Positions 31,160 to 38,295 of a stretch of DNA of 38,295 bases are shown here, piece after piece. Every line of letters starts with the position of its first letter. Position 1 is the first letter of the stretch. The DNA lies in NCBI GenBank assembly GCA_038532435.1, contig JBCBAP010000033.1, positions 1 to 38,295 on the forward strand, written 5' to 3'. This DNA is from JBCBAP01 sp038532435 (GTDB lineage Bacteria > Pseudomonadota > Alphaproteobacteria > Rhodobacterales > Rhodobacteraceae). The notes under the pieces are model-generated. The model saw only the letters and a program-made list of their open reading frames with translations. It did not search any database and was not told the DNA's origin. A program made the position numbers and the translations under genes.

Positions 31160-32482
31160 TTAAACGTGTTCGTCGAGTGTCTTGCGGAACTTGTCCATAA
31201 TCTCGTCCACATGGGACCGCTCGGCGACGAATTGCGGTGCCAGAATGGCGTTGTCTCCGGTGAACTTAACATGCAGTCCGTTCCAGAACATTGCTTTTTG
31301 CAACCCTGGACCGCGGCGCCCTGGCACACCGTCCTTCGGCACCTGCACACCAGCCATCAGGCCCGCGACGCGCACATCCTCGACCATCGCGTGGTCCTTG
31401 AGGCTCATCACCTGCTCGTGGAAGTAGGGGATGAGGTCGCGGGCGCGGTCGAAAAGACCCTCTTCGTCGAAGATCTGCATGGTGGCATTGCCCGCAGCAC
31501 AGGCCGCCGGATGACCGGAATAGGTGTAGCCGTGGAACATCTCCACCGCGCCATCGGGGGCGGAGCCGGTGATCGTGTCGTAGATCTTGTCCTGAACCGC
31601 CACAGCGCCCATGGGGATCGAGCCATTGGTCAGCGCCTTGGCCATCGTCATGATGTCCGGGATCACATCGTAGAGGTCGGCAGCGAAATTGGTGCCCATC
31701 CGGCCAAACCCGCAAATCACCTCGTCGAACACCAGCAATATGCCGTTCGCATCGCAGATCTCCCGCAGCCGCTTCAGGTAGCCCTTGGGCGGCGGCAGCA
31801 CACCGGTGGACCCGGCGACCGGCTCGACAAAGCAGGCCGCGATGTTGGTGCCCCCATAGGTTTCGCACATGCGCTGGAGGTCGTTGGCAAGCTCCACGCC
31901 CCGGTGGTCGGACTGCCCGCCCTCGATGAACGTTTCGTTCTCGTCCCAGGTGTGGCGCAGCATCACAACACCCGGCACCGTTGCGTGGAAGACCTCCCGG
32001 TTCTTCACCATGCCCGACAGGGACACGCCGCCGATGTTCACGCCGTGGTAAGCGCGCTCCCGGCTCACGAACCGGGTGCGGCTCTCTCCGCGGGCGGCAT
32101 GGTAAGCCATGACGATCTTCATCGCTGTGTCCACGGCCTCAGACCCGGAATTGACAAAGAAGACGTGGTTGATCGGCTCCGGCGTCAGGCGGCTGATGCG
32201 CTCGGCAAGTTCGAAGCTGCCCGGGTGACCGCACATGAAGGGCGTCACGTAGGTGGAGCGCTGCATCTGCGTATGCACCGCCTCGATGATCTTCGGATGG
32301 CAGTGCCCGGCCGGGGAACAAAACAGCCCGCTCGACCCGTCAATGACCGTGCCGCCGCGGTGATCCTTCAGATACACCCCTTCCGCCTCGACAACGAGCC
32401 GCGGGTCCTCCTTGAAGACGCGGTTGTCAGTGAAAGGCATCCAGTGCTCTTCGAGCGAATTGTTGCGCATGTCATAGGCCAT
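31160..32482 (-). CDS. Class III aminotransferase, probable taurine (omega-amino acid):pyruvate aminotransferase
   Basis: A 440-residue class III PLP aminotransferase. Landmarks are the substrate region LEEHWMPFTDNRVF, GLFCSPAGHCHPKIIEA, NSGSEAVDTAMKI, LLVFDEVICGFGRMG, and the PLP lysine K282 in MTMAKALTNGSIPMG. The N-terminus resembles beta-alanine/omega-amino acid:pyruvate enzymes and hypotaurine aminotransferase (Hpa) more than classical Tpa. With tauABC next to it and xsc nearby, its likely job is conversion of taurine or a related omega-amino sulfonate to sulfoacetaldehyde, with pyruvate going to alanine. The start at 32482 has GGAGG five bases upstream. It heads the operon with the two FAD-GcvT genes and diverges from tauA. 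Confidence 0.85.
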   Translation of the reverse strand: MAYDMRNNSLEEHWMPFTDNRVFKEDPRLVVEAEGVYLKDHRGGTVIDGSSGLFCSPAGHCHPKIIEAVHTQMQRSTYVTPFMCGHPGSFELAERISRLTPEPINHVFFVNSGSEAVDTAMKIVMAYHAARGESRTRFVSRERAYHGVNIGGVSLSGMVKNREVFHATVPGVVMLRHTWDENETFIEGGQSDHRGVELANDLQRMCETYGGTNIAACFVEPVAGSTGVLPPPKGYLKRLREICDANGILLVFDEVICGFGRMGTNFAADLYDVIPDIMTMAKALTNGSIPMGAVAVQDKIYDTITGSAPDGAVEMFHGYTYSGHPAACAAGNATMQIFDEEGLFDRARDLIPYFHEQVMSLKDHAMVEDVRVAGLMAGVQVPKDGVPGRRGPGLQKAMFWNGLHVKFTGDNAILAPQFVAERSHVDEIMDKFRKTLDEHV

Positions 32483-32807
32483 GGGAACCTCCACAAACTG
32501 CCGAACGATGTCGGATCGTCGCGGAAGAGTGGCCACTCGGTGTACATCCAGCTTGGAGTTTGGATAGGGCCACCGGGGCGCAGTTGAGGGCATCTGGACC
32601 TAAAGCCGTCCTGAACTGGCTATACGGGCATGCGGACTCGTGTAACAGTCTTCTCGCACCCGCACAAAACTGTGCAGACAGGGTCTTCGCCACTGCGCTA
32701 TCACGATTGCGCAATGGCGTTGACGGAACAGGGCGGGGTGGAAAAGACTGCAAATCGCTGCCCTGCAAACGAGGCGGCGGGCAAGACACCAACATGGAGA
32801 ACTATAA
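32483..32807. promoter_or_regulatory. Divergent control region between the aminotransferase operon and tauABC
   Basis: This 325-base gap holds no credible gene. It contains the putative TauR direct repeat (32594-32625), a GCACA-AAAC-TGTGC hairpin (32662-32675), a perfect ten-base palindrome ATTGCGCAAT (32706-32715), and a GGAGA ribosome-binding site for tauA (32796-32800). An 87-codon open frame across it has no family resemblance and ends inside tauA in another frame. Both transcripts of the sulfonate block probably start here. Confidence 0.7.
32594..32625 (+). promoter_or_regulatory. Putative TauR binding site (direct repeats)
   Basis: CTGGACCTAA (32594-32603) and CTGGCTATAC (32616-32625) are direct repeats 22 bases apart, two helical turns. 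The first copy fits the CTGGACYTAA-like repeat that I recall being reported for TauR of Rhodobacter capsulatus. The second shares CTGG and scattered bases. Direct repeats two turns apart are typical of MocR regulators. The site is central between the two divergent genes and could activate both. Confidence 0.6.
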
Positions 32808-33785
32808 ATGGGTACTGCTATGAAACACCTGGCCGGGACCGCGCTCGCGCTGGTCATGGCCAGCGGGGCGGCGATGGCGAAGGACAAGGTGACAGTCGCC
32901 TACTTCCTCGAATGGCCGACCGCGAACCAGCTCGCCCAGATCGAAAAAATCTACGATGAAGAGATGGGTGTCGAGCTTGACTGGCGTGCCTTCGGCAACG
33001 GCAACGAGATGACCCAGGCCATGATTTCCGGCAACGTGGACATTGCCTACAGCCAGGGGTTCGTGCCGTTCGTTGTCGGCGTGTCCTCCGGTGCACCGAT
33101 CAAAATGGTCGGCGTCGCGGTGACCTACGCTGAAAACGACAACTGCATCGTGCGCGCGGACAGCGGCATCACGGCCGCCAACGCGACCGAGCTTGAGGGC
33201 AAGCGCGTCGCGACCCCGATCGGCAACGTCACGCACTACAAGTTGCTGCGCACCATGGATCACCTTGGTGTCGATGCGGGCAAGCTCGATCTCGTGCAGA
33301 TGAACCCGCCGGATGGCGCGGTTGCACTGGCACGCGGTGACGTTGTCATGGCCTGCGGCTTCGGCGGCGCGCTCAAGCGGATGCGGGAGTATGGCGATCC
33401 GCTCATGACCGGTGCGGAGCAGGAGGCCATCGGCATCAACACCTTCGACATCATCTCCGCCACCGATGGGTTCATCGAGGACAATCCGGAGCTGCTGCGG
33501 AAGTTCATCGAGATCACCGAGGCCACCAACGAAGGCTACCGGACCGATCCCGAGCCGTTCTATCCGATCGTCGCGAACGCGGCGGGCATGTCCGTGGAAG
33601 ACACCAAGTCGACCATGGAGGCGTTCGGCTTCCCCTCCGCTGACGAACAGATCAGCGCGAACTGGATGGGCGGCGGCGTGCAGCAGATGACCAAGGGTGT
33701 CGCCGACGTGATGGTCGAGGCCGGAGGTCTCGACAACGCGCTCGATGACTATTCCGAGTTCATCGACATGAGCTTCCTTCAGTAA
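32808..33785 (+). CDS. tauA: Taurine ABC transporter, substrate-binding protein
   Basis: This 325-residue periplasmic binding protein has a Sec signal peptide, MKHLAGTALALVMASGAAMA, cleaved before KDKV. The TauA pattern follows: VTVAYFLEWPTANQLAQIEK, GNEMTQAMISGNVDIAYSQGF, VRADSGITAANATELEGKRVATPIGNVTHY. It binds taurine or related sulfonates outside the membrane. The start at 32808 is preferred over the ATG at 32820 because GGAGA lies seven bases before it. A strong hairpin separates it from tauB, which fits excess production of the binding protein. Whether methylated taurines are also bound cannot be told from sequence. Confidence 0.92.
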   Translation: MGTAMKHLAGTALALVMASGAAMAKDKVTVAYFLEWPTANQLAQIEKIYDEEMGVELDWRAFGNGNEMTQAMISGNVDIAYSQGFVPFVVGVSSGAPIKMVGVAVTYAENDNCIVRADSGITAANATELEGKRVATPIGNVTHYKLLRTMDHLGVDAGKLDLVQMNPPDGAVALARGDVVMACGFGGALKRMREYGDPLMTGAEQEAIGINTFDIISATDGFIEDNPELLRKFIEITEATNEGYRTDPEPFYPIVANAAGMSVEDTKSTMEAFGFPSADEQISANWMGGGVQQMTKGVADVMVEAGGLDNALDDYSEFIDMSFLQ

Positions 33786-33795
33786 GCTGATTTCG

Positions 33796-33823
33796 CGGGC
33801 GCCCTCCACCGGGCGCCCGTTTT
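33796..33823 (+). terminator. Stem-loop terminator/attenuator between tauA and tauB
   Basis: CGGGCGCCC (33796-33804) and GGGCGCCCG (33811-33819) form a perfect nine-base-pair stem with loop TCCACC, followed by TTTT. It lies in the 72-base gap after tauA, the same place as the hairpin after nrtA. It probably lets tauA be expressed above tauBC. Confidence 0.8.
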
Positions 33824-33857
33824 ACATCCAGTTACTCAAAGCGCGGAGGTCCCCCTC

Positions 33858-34661
33858 GTGGCAGGACTGTCAATCCAAGACATTTCTATGCGCTTTACCC
33901 TCCCCGGCGGTGGTTACATTCAGGCCCTCAAGGGCGTCTCTCTCGACCTGAAACAGGGCGAGCTGATGAGTGTGCTTGGCCCATCGGGATGCGGTAAAAC
34001 GACCCTTCTCAACATCGTCGCGGGGTTTCTGTCCCCGACCGACGGGCAGGTGCTGCTCGGCAACAACGTGGTCAAGGGCCCCGGGGCCGAGCGGGGCATG
34101 GTCTTCCAGCAGGGCGCGCTCTTCGAATGGATGAGCGTGGAGCAGAACGTCTCCTTCGGCCCGAAGATGCAGGGCAAGCTCGACGGTGCGATGAAGGACC
34201 GGGTCAGCAAGATGCTGGAGACCGTGGGCCTCGCCGGGTTCGGGCCCAAGCTCGTCTACGAGCTTTCCGGAGGCATGCAGCAGCGCGTGGCCCTGGCCCG
34301 CTGCCTGATCAACGATCCTGACGTGATCCTGATGGATGAGCCGCTCGGCGCCCTCGACGCGCTCACCCGGGAAAAGATGCAGGGCCTCGTGCTCAAGCTT
34401 TGGAAGGAGACGGGCAAGACGATCATCCTAATCACGCACTCCGTGGAGGAGGCGATGTTCCTGGGCGAGAAGCTTGTGGTGCTCGCGCCGCGCCCGGGGC
34501 GGATCCACAAGATCTACGACCTGCCCTTCGCGGAGCAGGGCGTGGAGGGCGATGCGCGGGAGATCAAGGCGCAGCCGAACTTCGTGGAGACCCGCGAGGA
34601 GATCCTCAACATGATCTGGAGCATGGAGGAAGACATCATGGCAGGAGGTGACGGGACATGA
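33858..34661 (+). CDS. tauB: Taurine ABC transporter, ATPase
   Basis: A 267-residue ABC ATPase with Walker A GPSGCGKTT, Q-loop in MVFQQGALFEWMSVEQNV, signature LSGGMQQR, Walker B VILMDEP and H-loop histidine in LITHSVEEA, all intact. It energises taurine import with TauA and TauC. The start is GTG at 33858, ten bases after GGAGG (33844-33848). Its stop overlaps the tauC start in ATGA. Unlike the nitrate transporter, this is a normal single-domain ATPase that must work as a homodimer. Confidence 0.93.
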   Translation: MAGLSIQDISMRFTLPGGGYIQALKGVSLDLKQGELMSVLGPSGCGKTTLLNIVAGFLSPTDGQVLLGNNVVKGPGAERGMVFQQGALFEWMSVEQNVSFGPKMQGKLDGAMKDRVSKMLETVGLAGFGPKLVYELSGGMQQRVALARCLINDPDVILMDEPLGALDALTREKMQGLVLKLWKETGKTIILITHSVEEAMFLGEKLVVLAPRPGRIHKIYDLPFAEQGVEGDAREIKAQPNFVETREEILNMIWSMEEDIMAGGDGT

Positions 34662-35581
34662 CCGACCAGACCACTCCCGATAAGAAGACGCCCTCCGCGC
34701 TGATGATCTGGCTGGGGCTCGCGGACAACAGCTTCACAATGCAGAAAACCGTGAAGTTCGGCGATGCCTCCGCGGTCAATTCGGGCCGGTTCTGGTCCAT
34801 CGTGACCGTCGTCGGCCTCTTCGCCGCCTGGTTCGTCGCGACGCTCGCGGGCTGGATCAATCCGGTCTTCTGGCCATCGCTCGAAGGCTCGCTGCACCCG
34901 ATGGCGGAGACGCGCTTCGCCAAGCCCGGGGTGATCGACAGCTTCCTCAACATGCTCGCCAACGGCTACCGGAACGTGGCGCTGTGGGACCATGTGTGGA
35001 CGTCCCTGAGCCGGGTCCTGCAAGGGGTGTTCTTCGGCGCCGTTGTGGGAATTCCCATCGGCTTTGCCATGGGGCTGTCCTCCTTCGCCCGCGGTCTTTT
35101 TGACCCGATCGTTGAGTTCATGCGGCCGATCCCGCCGCTTGCGCTGATCCCGCTGGTTATCCTGTGGCTCGGCATCGACGAGACGGCGAAGGTCACGCTG
35201 CTGTTTCTCGCCGCGCTTTTCATCATGATCATCGCGGCCCGGTCCGGGGTGAACTCGGTTCGGATCTCAAAGGTGCATGCGGCCTACTCCCTCGGCGCCT
35301 CGAAGACGCAGGTGTTGCGCCACGTGATCCTGCCCAACGCGCTGCCGGAGATCTTCACCGGCCTGCGAACCGCGATGGGGGTGTGCTGGGGCACGCTGGT
35401 GGCCGCGGAGCTTGTCGCGGCGGACAAGGGGCTCGGGTCGATGATCCTCATCGCCAAGAACTTCCTGCAGACGGAGATCGTGGTGCTCGGCATCATCATC
35501 ATCGGGATCATCGGCTTCGGCATCGAGATGATCATGCGCCAGCTCGAGGCCTGGTTGATCCCGTGGAAGGGCAAGGGCTGA
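34658..35581 (+). CDS. tauC: Taurine ABC transporter, permease
   Basis: A 307-residue inner-membrane permease of the SsuC/TauC type. A first span lies near residues 45-66 (IVTVVGLFAAWFVATLAGWI), followed by about five more. The coupling region VHAAYSLGASKTQVLRHVILPNALPEIFTGLRTAMGVCWGTLVAAELVA is highly typical of the family. It forms the channel for sulfonate uptake. It is the last gene of tauABC, coupled to tauB by a four-base overlap and followed by a strong terminator. Confidence 0.94.
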   Translation: MTDQTTPDKKTPSALMIWLGLADNSFTMQKTVKFGDASAVNSGRFWSIVTVVGLFAAWFVATLAGWINPVFWPSLEGSLHPMAETRFAKPGVIDSFLNMLANGYRNVALWDHVWTSLSRVLQGVFFGAVVGIPIGFAMGLSSFARGLFDPIVEFMRPIPPLALIPLVILWLGIDETAKVTLLFLAALFIMIIAARSGVNSVRISKVHAAYSLGASKTQVLRHVILPNALPEIFTGLRTAMGVCWGTLVAAELVAADKGLGSMILIAKNFLQTEIVVLGIIIIGIIGFGIEMIMRQLEAWLIPWKGKG

Positions 35582-35612
35582 CGGGCGCACCCACGGACTG
35601 CTGCCGACATGA

Positions 35613-35643
35613 GCGGGGCCCTGGCGGGCCCCGCGTTCGTTTG
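35613..35643 (+). terminator. Terminator after tauC
   Basis: GCGGGGCCC (35613-35621), loop TGGC and GGGCCCCGC (35626-35634) make a perfect nine-base-pair GC stem, followed by GTTCGTTT. It lies 31 bases after the tauC stop and should end the tauABC transcript. Confidence 0.75.
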
Positions 35644-35718
35644 AGCCCTGCGGGCGATTGGCGCCCGTCAAGGATCGACGTGCGTCATGATGCGGATGCG
35701 CGCGCGGAGGCGGTGGGA

Positions 35719-35751
35719 GCCTCCGGCGGGGATATTTGGGGCCAGAAGAAA
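35719..35751 (+). repeat. Rhodobacteraceae-type intergenic repeat, copy 2
   Basis: GCCTCCGGCGGGGATATTT, then GGG and GCCAGAAGAA, are nearly identical to the minus-strand reading of the element at 26214-26245. Its 5' end also forms a CGGAGGC/GCCTCCG hairpin with 35705-35711. It lies in the 176-base gap where tauC and ackA converge. The two inverted copies bracket the block from the end of the demethylase operon to the end of tauABC. Confidence 0.75.
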
Positions 35752-35757
35752 GGGTGG

Positions 35758-36810
35758 TCAGGCGGTGAGGAGGTCGCGGACGGACCGGGCGATCTCTCCT
35801 TCCTCGTCCGCAGGCACGACCCAGACGCGGTCGGAGTTGAGGCCGGTCCAGGCGAGGCGCCTGGTCACGTCCGCGCGGATGCCCTTCGCGTTCTCGCCGA
35901 TGCCACCCGTGAAGACCATACCGTCGATGCCACCCATGGCCGCGATCATGCTGCCCGCGTGCCGCGTGACCCAGTAGCAGAACTGGGTGACCGCGGCGCG
36001 GGCTTCCGCGTCCGTACGGTCCGTGAGCTCTTTCATGGACGGGGAGCCGCCCAGGGCCAGAAGGCCGCTTTCCTTGTTGAGGAGCGTCTCCACCTCGTCC
36101 GGGGTGTGCCCGGCGCGGACGAGGTGGAAGATGACGCCCGGGTCCAGGGCACCCGCCCGGGTTGCCATGACGAGCCCGTCCATGGGCGAGAAACCCATGG
36201 TGGTCGCCACACCGCGCCCGGCCTTCACCGCGGCGAGCGACGCGCCCGCGCCGAGGTGGGCGATGAGCAGACGGTCGGGCAGGGTGGCACCTGCCACCTT
36301 CTCGAAACGGCGGAGGGTGGAGGCGTAGGAGAGACCGTGGAAGCCGTAGCGGCGCAGGCCCGCCTCCCGCAGCTCCGCCGGGATGGGCAGGGTCACCGCC
36401 TCCACCGGGTTGCGCGCGTGAAAGGCGGTGTCGAAACAGCCGAACTGCCGCGCGTCCGGAAAGAGCGCGCGCATCAGGCCCACCATGTGGAGCGCGGGAG
36501 GATTGTGGAGCGGGGCAAAGGCCGCCGCTGCCTCCACATCCGCCATCACCTCGGGCGTGAGTTCTGCCGGGGCCGACAGGGGGCCGCCATGGACGATGCG
36601 ATGCCCGACGGAGCAAGGGGCCGGGGCGCACCCCGCCCCATAGGCCTCACATTGGATGATCCCGGCGAGTGTCTTGCGGGACAGGTCGGCGACGGAGGTA
36701 TCCGCGAGTGTGCGGGCGAAGACATGTACGCCGTCAGCCCCGAAGCCCGAGAGCTTCAGGGATGACGAGCCCGCGTTGACCGCGAGGATCCAGCCGGTCT
36801 TTCCCGGCAC
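35758..36810 (-). CDS. ackA: Acetate kinase (short form)
   Basis: AckA converts acetyl phosphate plus ADP to acetate plus ATP. The 350-residue product is shorter than the usual 400 or so but keeps the catalytic set: NAGSSSLK near the N-terminus, VGHRIVHGG, FDTAFH, RRYGFHGLSY, the arginine in MATRAGALDPG, and FTGGIGENAKGIR. The shortening falls mainly between the first two blocks. The start is GTG at 36810, four bases after the xsc stop, so translation is probably coupled to xsc. In this setting it would use the acetyl phosphate released by Xsc to make ATP. No phosphotransacetylase gene is visible between or after them. Confidence 0.9.
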   Translation of the reverse strand: MPGKTGWILAVNAGSSSLKLSGFGADGVHVFARTLADTSVADLSRKTLAGIIQCEAYGAGCAPAPCSVGHRIVHGGPLSAPAELTPEVMADVEAAAAFAPLHNPPALHMVGLMRALFPDARQFGCFDTAFHARNPVEAVTLPIPAELREAGLRRYGFHGLSYASTLRRFEKVAGATLPDRLLIAHLGAGASLAAVKAGRGVATTMGFSPMDGLVMATRAGALDPGVIFHLVRAGHTPDEVETLLNKESGLLALGGSPSMKELTDRTDAEARAAVTQFCYWVTRHAGSMIAAMGGIDGMVFTGGIGENAKGIRADVTRRLAWTGLNSDRVWVVPADEEGEIARSVRDLLTA

Positions 36811-36814
36811 CGGC

Positions 36815-38295
36815 TCAGGCGACGACCTGGGGCTGCATGTCCGCCGGGTTGATCCCGGCGACGGCGACGGGCTTTTTCATTGCGTCGCGCCGGAAGGGCT
36901 CGCCCAGCTCCTGGTTGATCAGCGCCTCGATCAGCGTGGTGCGGTTGTTCTGCATCTGATCGCGGATCGCGGTGTTCAGCATGTCGGTGAGCTCGTCCAT
37001 GGTCCGCGCCTGGACACCCTTGAGGCCGCAGGCCTCGGCGATCCGTGCGTAGCTGACGCCCTCGTCGAGCTCAGTGCCCACGAAATTGTCCTCGAACCAG
37101 AGGGTGGAGTTCCGCTTCTCCGCCCCCCACTGGTAGTTGCGGAAGACGATCATGGTGATGGGGGGCCATTCGGAGCGCCCGATGGCCGTCAGCTCGTTGA
37201 CCGCGATGCCGAAGGCGCCGTCGCCCGCAAAACCGACGACCGGCGTGTCGAGGCACCCGATCTTCGCCCCGATGATGGAGGGCAGGCCGTAGCCGCAAGG
37301 GCCGAATAGGCCCGGTGCGAGGTATTTCCGGCCTGCCTCAAAGGACGGGTAAGCGTTGCCGATGGCGCAGTTGTTGCCGATGTCCGAAGAGATGATCGCT
37401 TCCTTCGGCAGGGCGGACTGGATCGCGCGCCATGCCATGCGCGGGCTCATCCAGTCAGGCTTTGCCGCGCGGGCACGTTCGTTCCAGCTCGTGCCCGGAT
37501 CGTCATCCTCATGGTCCATGGAGGAGAGTTGCTGCGCCCAGCGGGACTTCGTCTCCGCGATCATTGCCTTGCGGGTGTCGCGGTCGGTGTCGCCCGCGGT
37601 CTCGCCCAGGTGGGACTGGAGCGCGCCCGCGACCTTCGCTGCGTCACCGATGATGCCGACGGATACCTTCTTGGTCAGGCCGATGCGGTCGGGGTTGATG
37701 TCAACCTGGATGACCTTCGCGTCCTTGGGCCAGTAGTCGATGCCGTAGCCGGGCAGGGTGGAGAACGGGTTCAGCCGGGTGCCGAGGGCCAGCACCACGT
37801 CGGCCTTGTTGATCAGCTCCATGCCCGCCTTCGAGCCGTTATAGCCGAGCGGCCCGGCGAAGAGCGGGTGGGACCCGGGGAAGGCGTCGTTGTGCTGGTA
37901 GCCGACGCAGACCGGTGCGTCGAGGCGCTCCGCCAGCGCCTTGGAGGCGTCGATCCCGCCATCGGAGAGGACGACGCCTGCGCCGTTCAGGATCACCGGG
38001 AACTTCGCCTCGCTGAGCAGGGCTGCTGCGGCCGCGATGGATTTCTCACCGCCCGGCGTGCGCTCGAACTCGATCGGGTCGGGGATGTCGATGTCGACGA
38101 TCTGGGTCCAGTAGTCCCGGGGGATGTTGATCTGCGCGGGCGCGGACAGGTGCTTTGCCTTCGCGATCACGCGGGTCAGCACCTCCGCCACGCGGGTCGG
38201 GTCGCGCACCTCTTCCTGGTAGCAGACCATGTCTTCGAAGAGCTTCATCTGCTCGACTTCCTGGAAGCCGCCCTGGCCGATGGTCTTGTTCGCCG
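36815..38295 (-). CDS. xsc: Sulfoacetaldehyde acetyltransferase, C-terminal part (cut by window end)
   Basis: Xsc is a thiamine-diphosphate enzyme that turns sulfoacetaldehyde and phosphate into sulfite and acetyl phosphate. About 490 residues are visible and the N-terminus lies beyond the window. The frame is open to the edge, with NKTIGQGGFQEVEQMKLFED reading into MVCYQEEVRDPTRV. The central domain has ILNGAGVVLSDGG. The C-terminal domain has the thiamine-diphosphate motif GFAGDGAFGIAVNELTAIGR ending in VFRNYQWGAEK. The sequence KNLF-type variants of general acetolactate synthases are absent and the QMKLFEDMVCYQEEV stretch is typical of Xsc. It is followed by ackA and completes the taurine route in this region. 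Confidence 0.94.
   Translation of the reverse strand, partial: ANKTIGQGGFQEVEQMKLFEDMVCYQEEVRDPTRVAEVLTRVIAKAKHLSAPAQINIPRDYWTQIVDIDIPDPIEFERTPGGEKSIAAAAALLSEAKFPVILNGAGVVLSDGGIDASKALAERLDAPVCVGYQHNDAFPGSHPLFAGPLGYNGSKAGMELINKADVVLALGTRLNPFSTLPGYGIDYWPKDAKVIQVDINPDRIGLTKKVSVGIIGDAAKVAGALQSHLGETAGDTDRDTRKAMIAETKSRWAQQLSSMDHEDDDPGTSWNERARAAKPDWMSPRMAWRAIQSALPKEAIISSDIGNNCAIGNAYPSFEAGRKYLAPGLFGPCGYGLPSIIGAKIGCLDTPVVGFAGDGAFGIAVNELTAIGRSEWPPITMIVFRNYQWGAEKRNSTLWFEDNFVGTELDEGVSYARIAEACGLKGVQARTMDELTDMLNTAIRDQMQNNRTTLIEALINQELGEPFRRDAMKKPVAVAGINPADMQPQVVA

Noticed and set aside
32560..32823. 87-codon open frame in the divergent region before tauA
   Set aside because: No family resemblance, no clear ribosome-binding site, and it runs into tauA out of frame across likely regulatory sites.
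1..38295. CRISPR arrays, tRNA/rRNA genes, transposases, integrases or prophage genes
   Set aside because: Looked for on both strands. No regularly spaced repeats, cloverleaf candidates or recombinase motifs were seen.

Overview
The window is GC-rich, gene-dense DNA that looks like the chromosome of an alphaproteobacterium, most probably a member of the Rhodobacteraceae (Rhodobacter/Roseobacter relatives). The inference rests on gene content (TauR-type taurine regulon, Xsc, nasTS-nrtABC-nirBD-nasA, tandem dimethylglycine-dehydrogenase-like proteins, kbl-tdh with an unusual Tdh), on many 4-base stop/start overlaps, and on a repeated 3'-intergenic element. I see no rRNA, tRNA, CRISPR, insertion sequence, prophage or other sign of recent transfer.

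Layout. (1) 1-6.2 kb: the 5' end of pepN on the minus strand, diverging from glcB (malate synthase G), a GlcG/HbpS-like protein and a RidA-family protein. A small membrane-anchored protein of unknown function is convergent with these. It diverges from a PuuD-like class I amidotransferase and a multi-pass membrane protein with a faint GT39/ArnT look. (2) 6.2-20.6 kb, minus strand: a complete assimilatory nitrate gene set in the order nasT, nasS, leader/attenuator, nrtA, nrtB, a fused double-ATPase nrtC/D, a single-domain globin, nirB, nirD, nasA, a TrpD2/YbiB-like protein and cysG. The permease, ATPase, globin, reductase and TrpD2 genes are joined by 4-base overlaps. The region 5' of nrtA can fold as a hexaloop hairpin that excludes an intrinsic terminator, which fits antitermination by NasT (ANTAR domain) controlled by NasS. 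(3) 20.9-24.6 kb: zur, a persulfide-dioxygenase-like metallo-beta-lactamase-fold protein, and kbl-tdh for threonine breakdown. (4) 24.7-38.3 kb: an organosulfonate block with tauR, two tandem FAD-GcvT dehydrogenase/demethylase genes behind a class III aminotransferase, the divergent taurine ABC transporter tauABC, then xsc (cut by the window end) followed by ackA.

How they work together. In the nitrate block, nitrate enters through NrtABC, NasA reduces it to nitrite, and NirBD reduces nitrite to ammonium using siroheme made by CysG. The globin may handle NO released on the way. In the taurine block, TauABC imports the sulfonate and the aminotransferase yields sulfoacetaldehyde. Xsc then releases sulfite and acetyl phosphate, and AckA can turn acetyl phosphate into ATP and acetate.

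The most intriguing part is that the two FAD-GcvT genes sit directly downstream of the aminotransferase, under a putative TauR control region. This suggests that N-methylated taurines may be demethylated, with the methyl carbon passed to tetrahydrofolate, and then channelled into taurine breakdown. That function is an inference and is set out as the lead finding.
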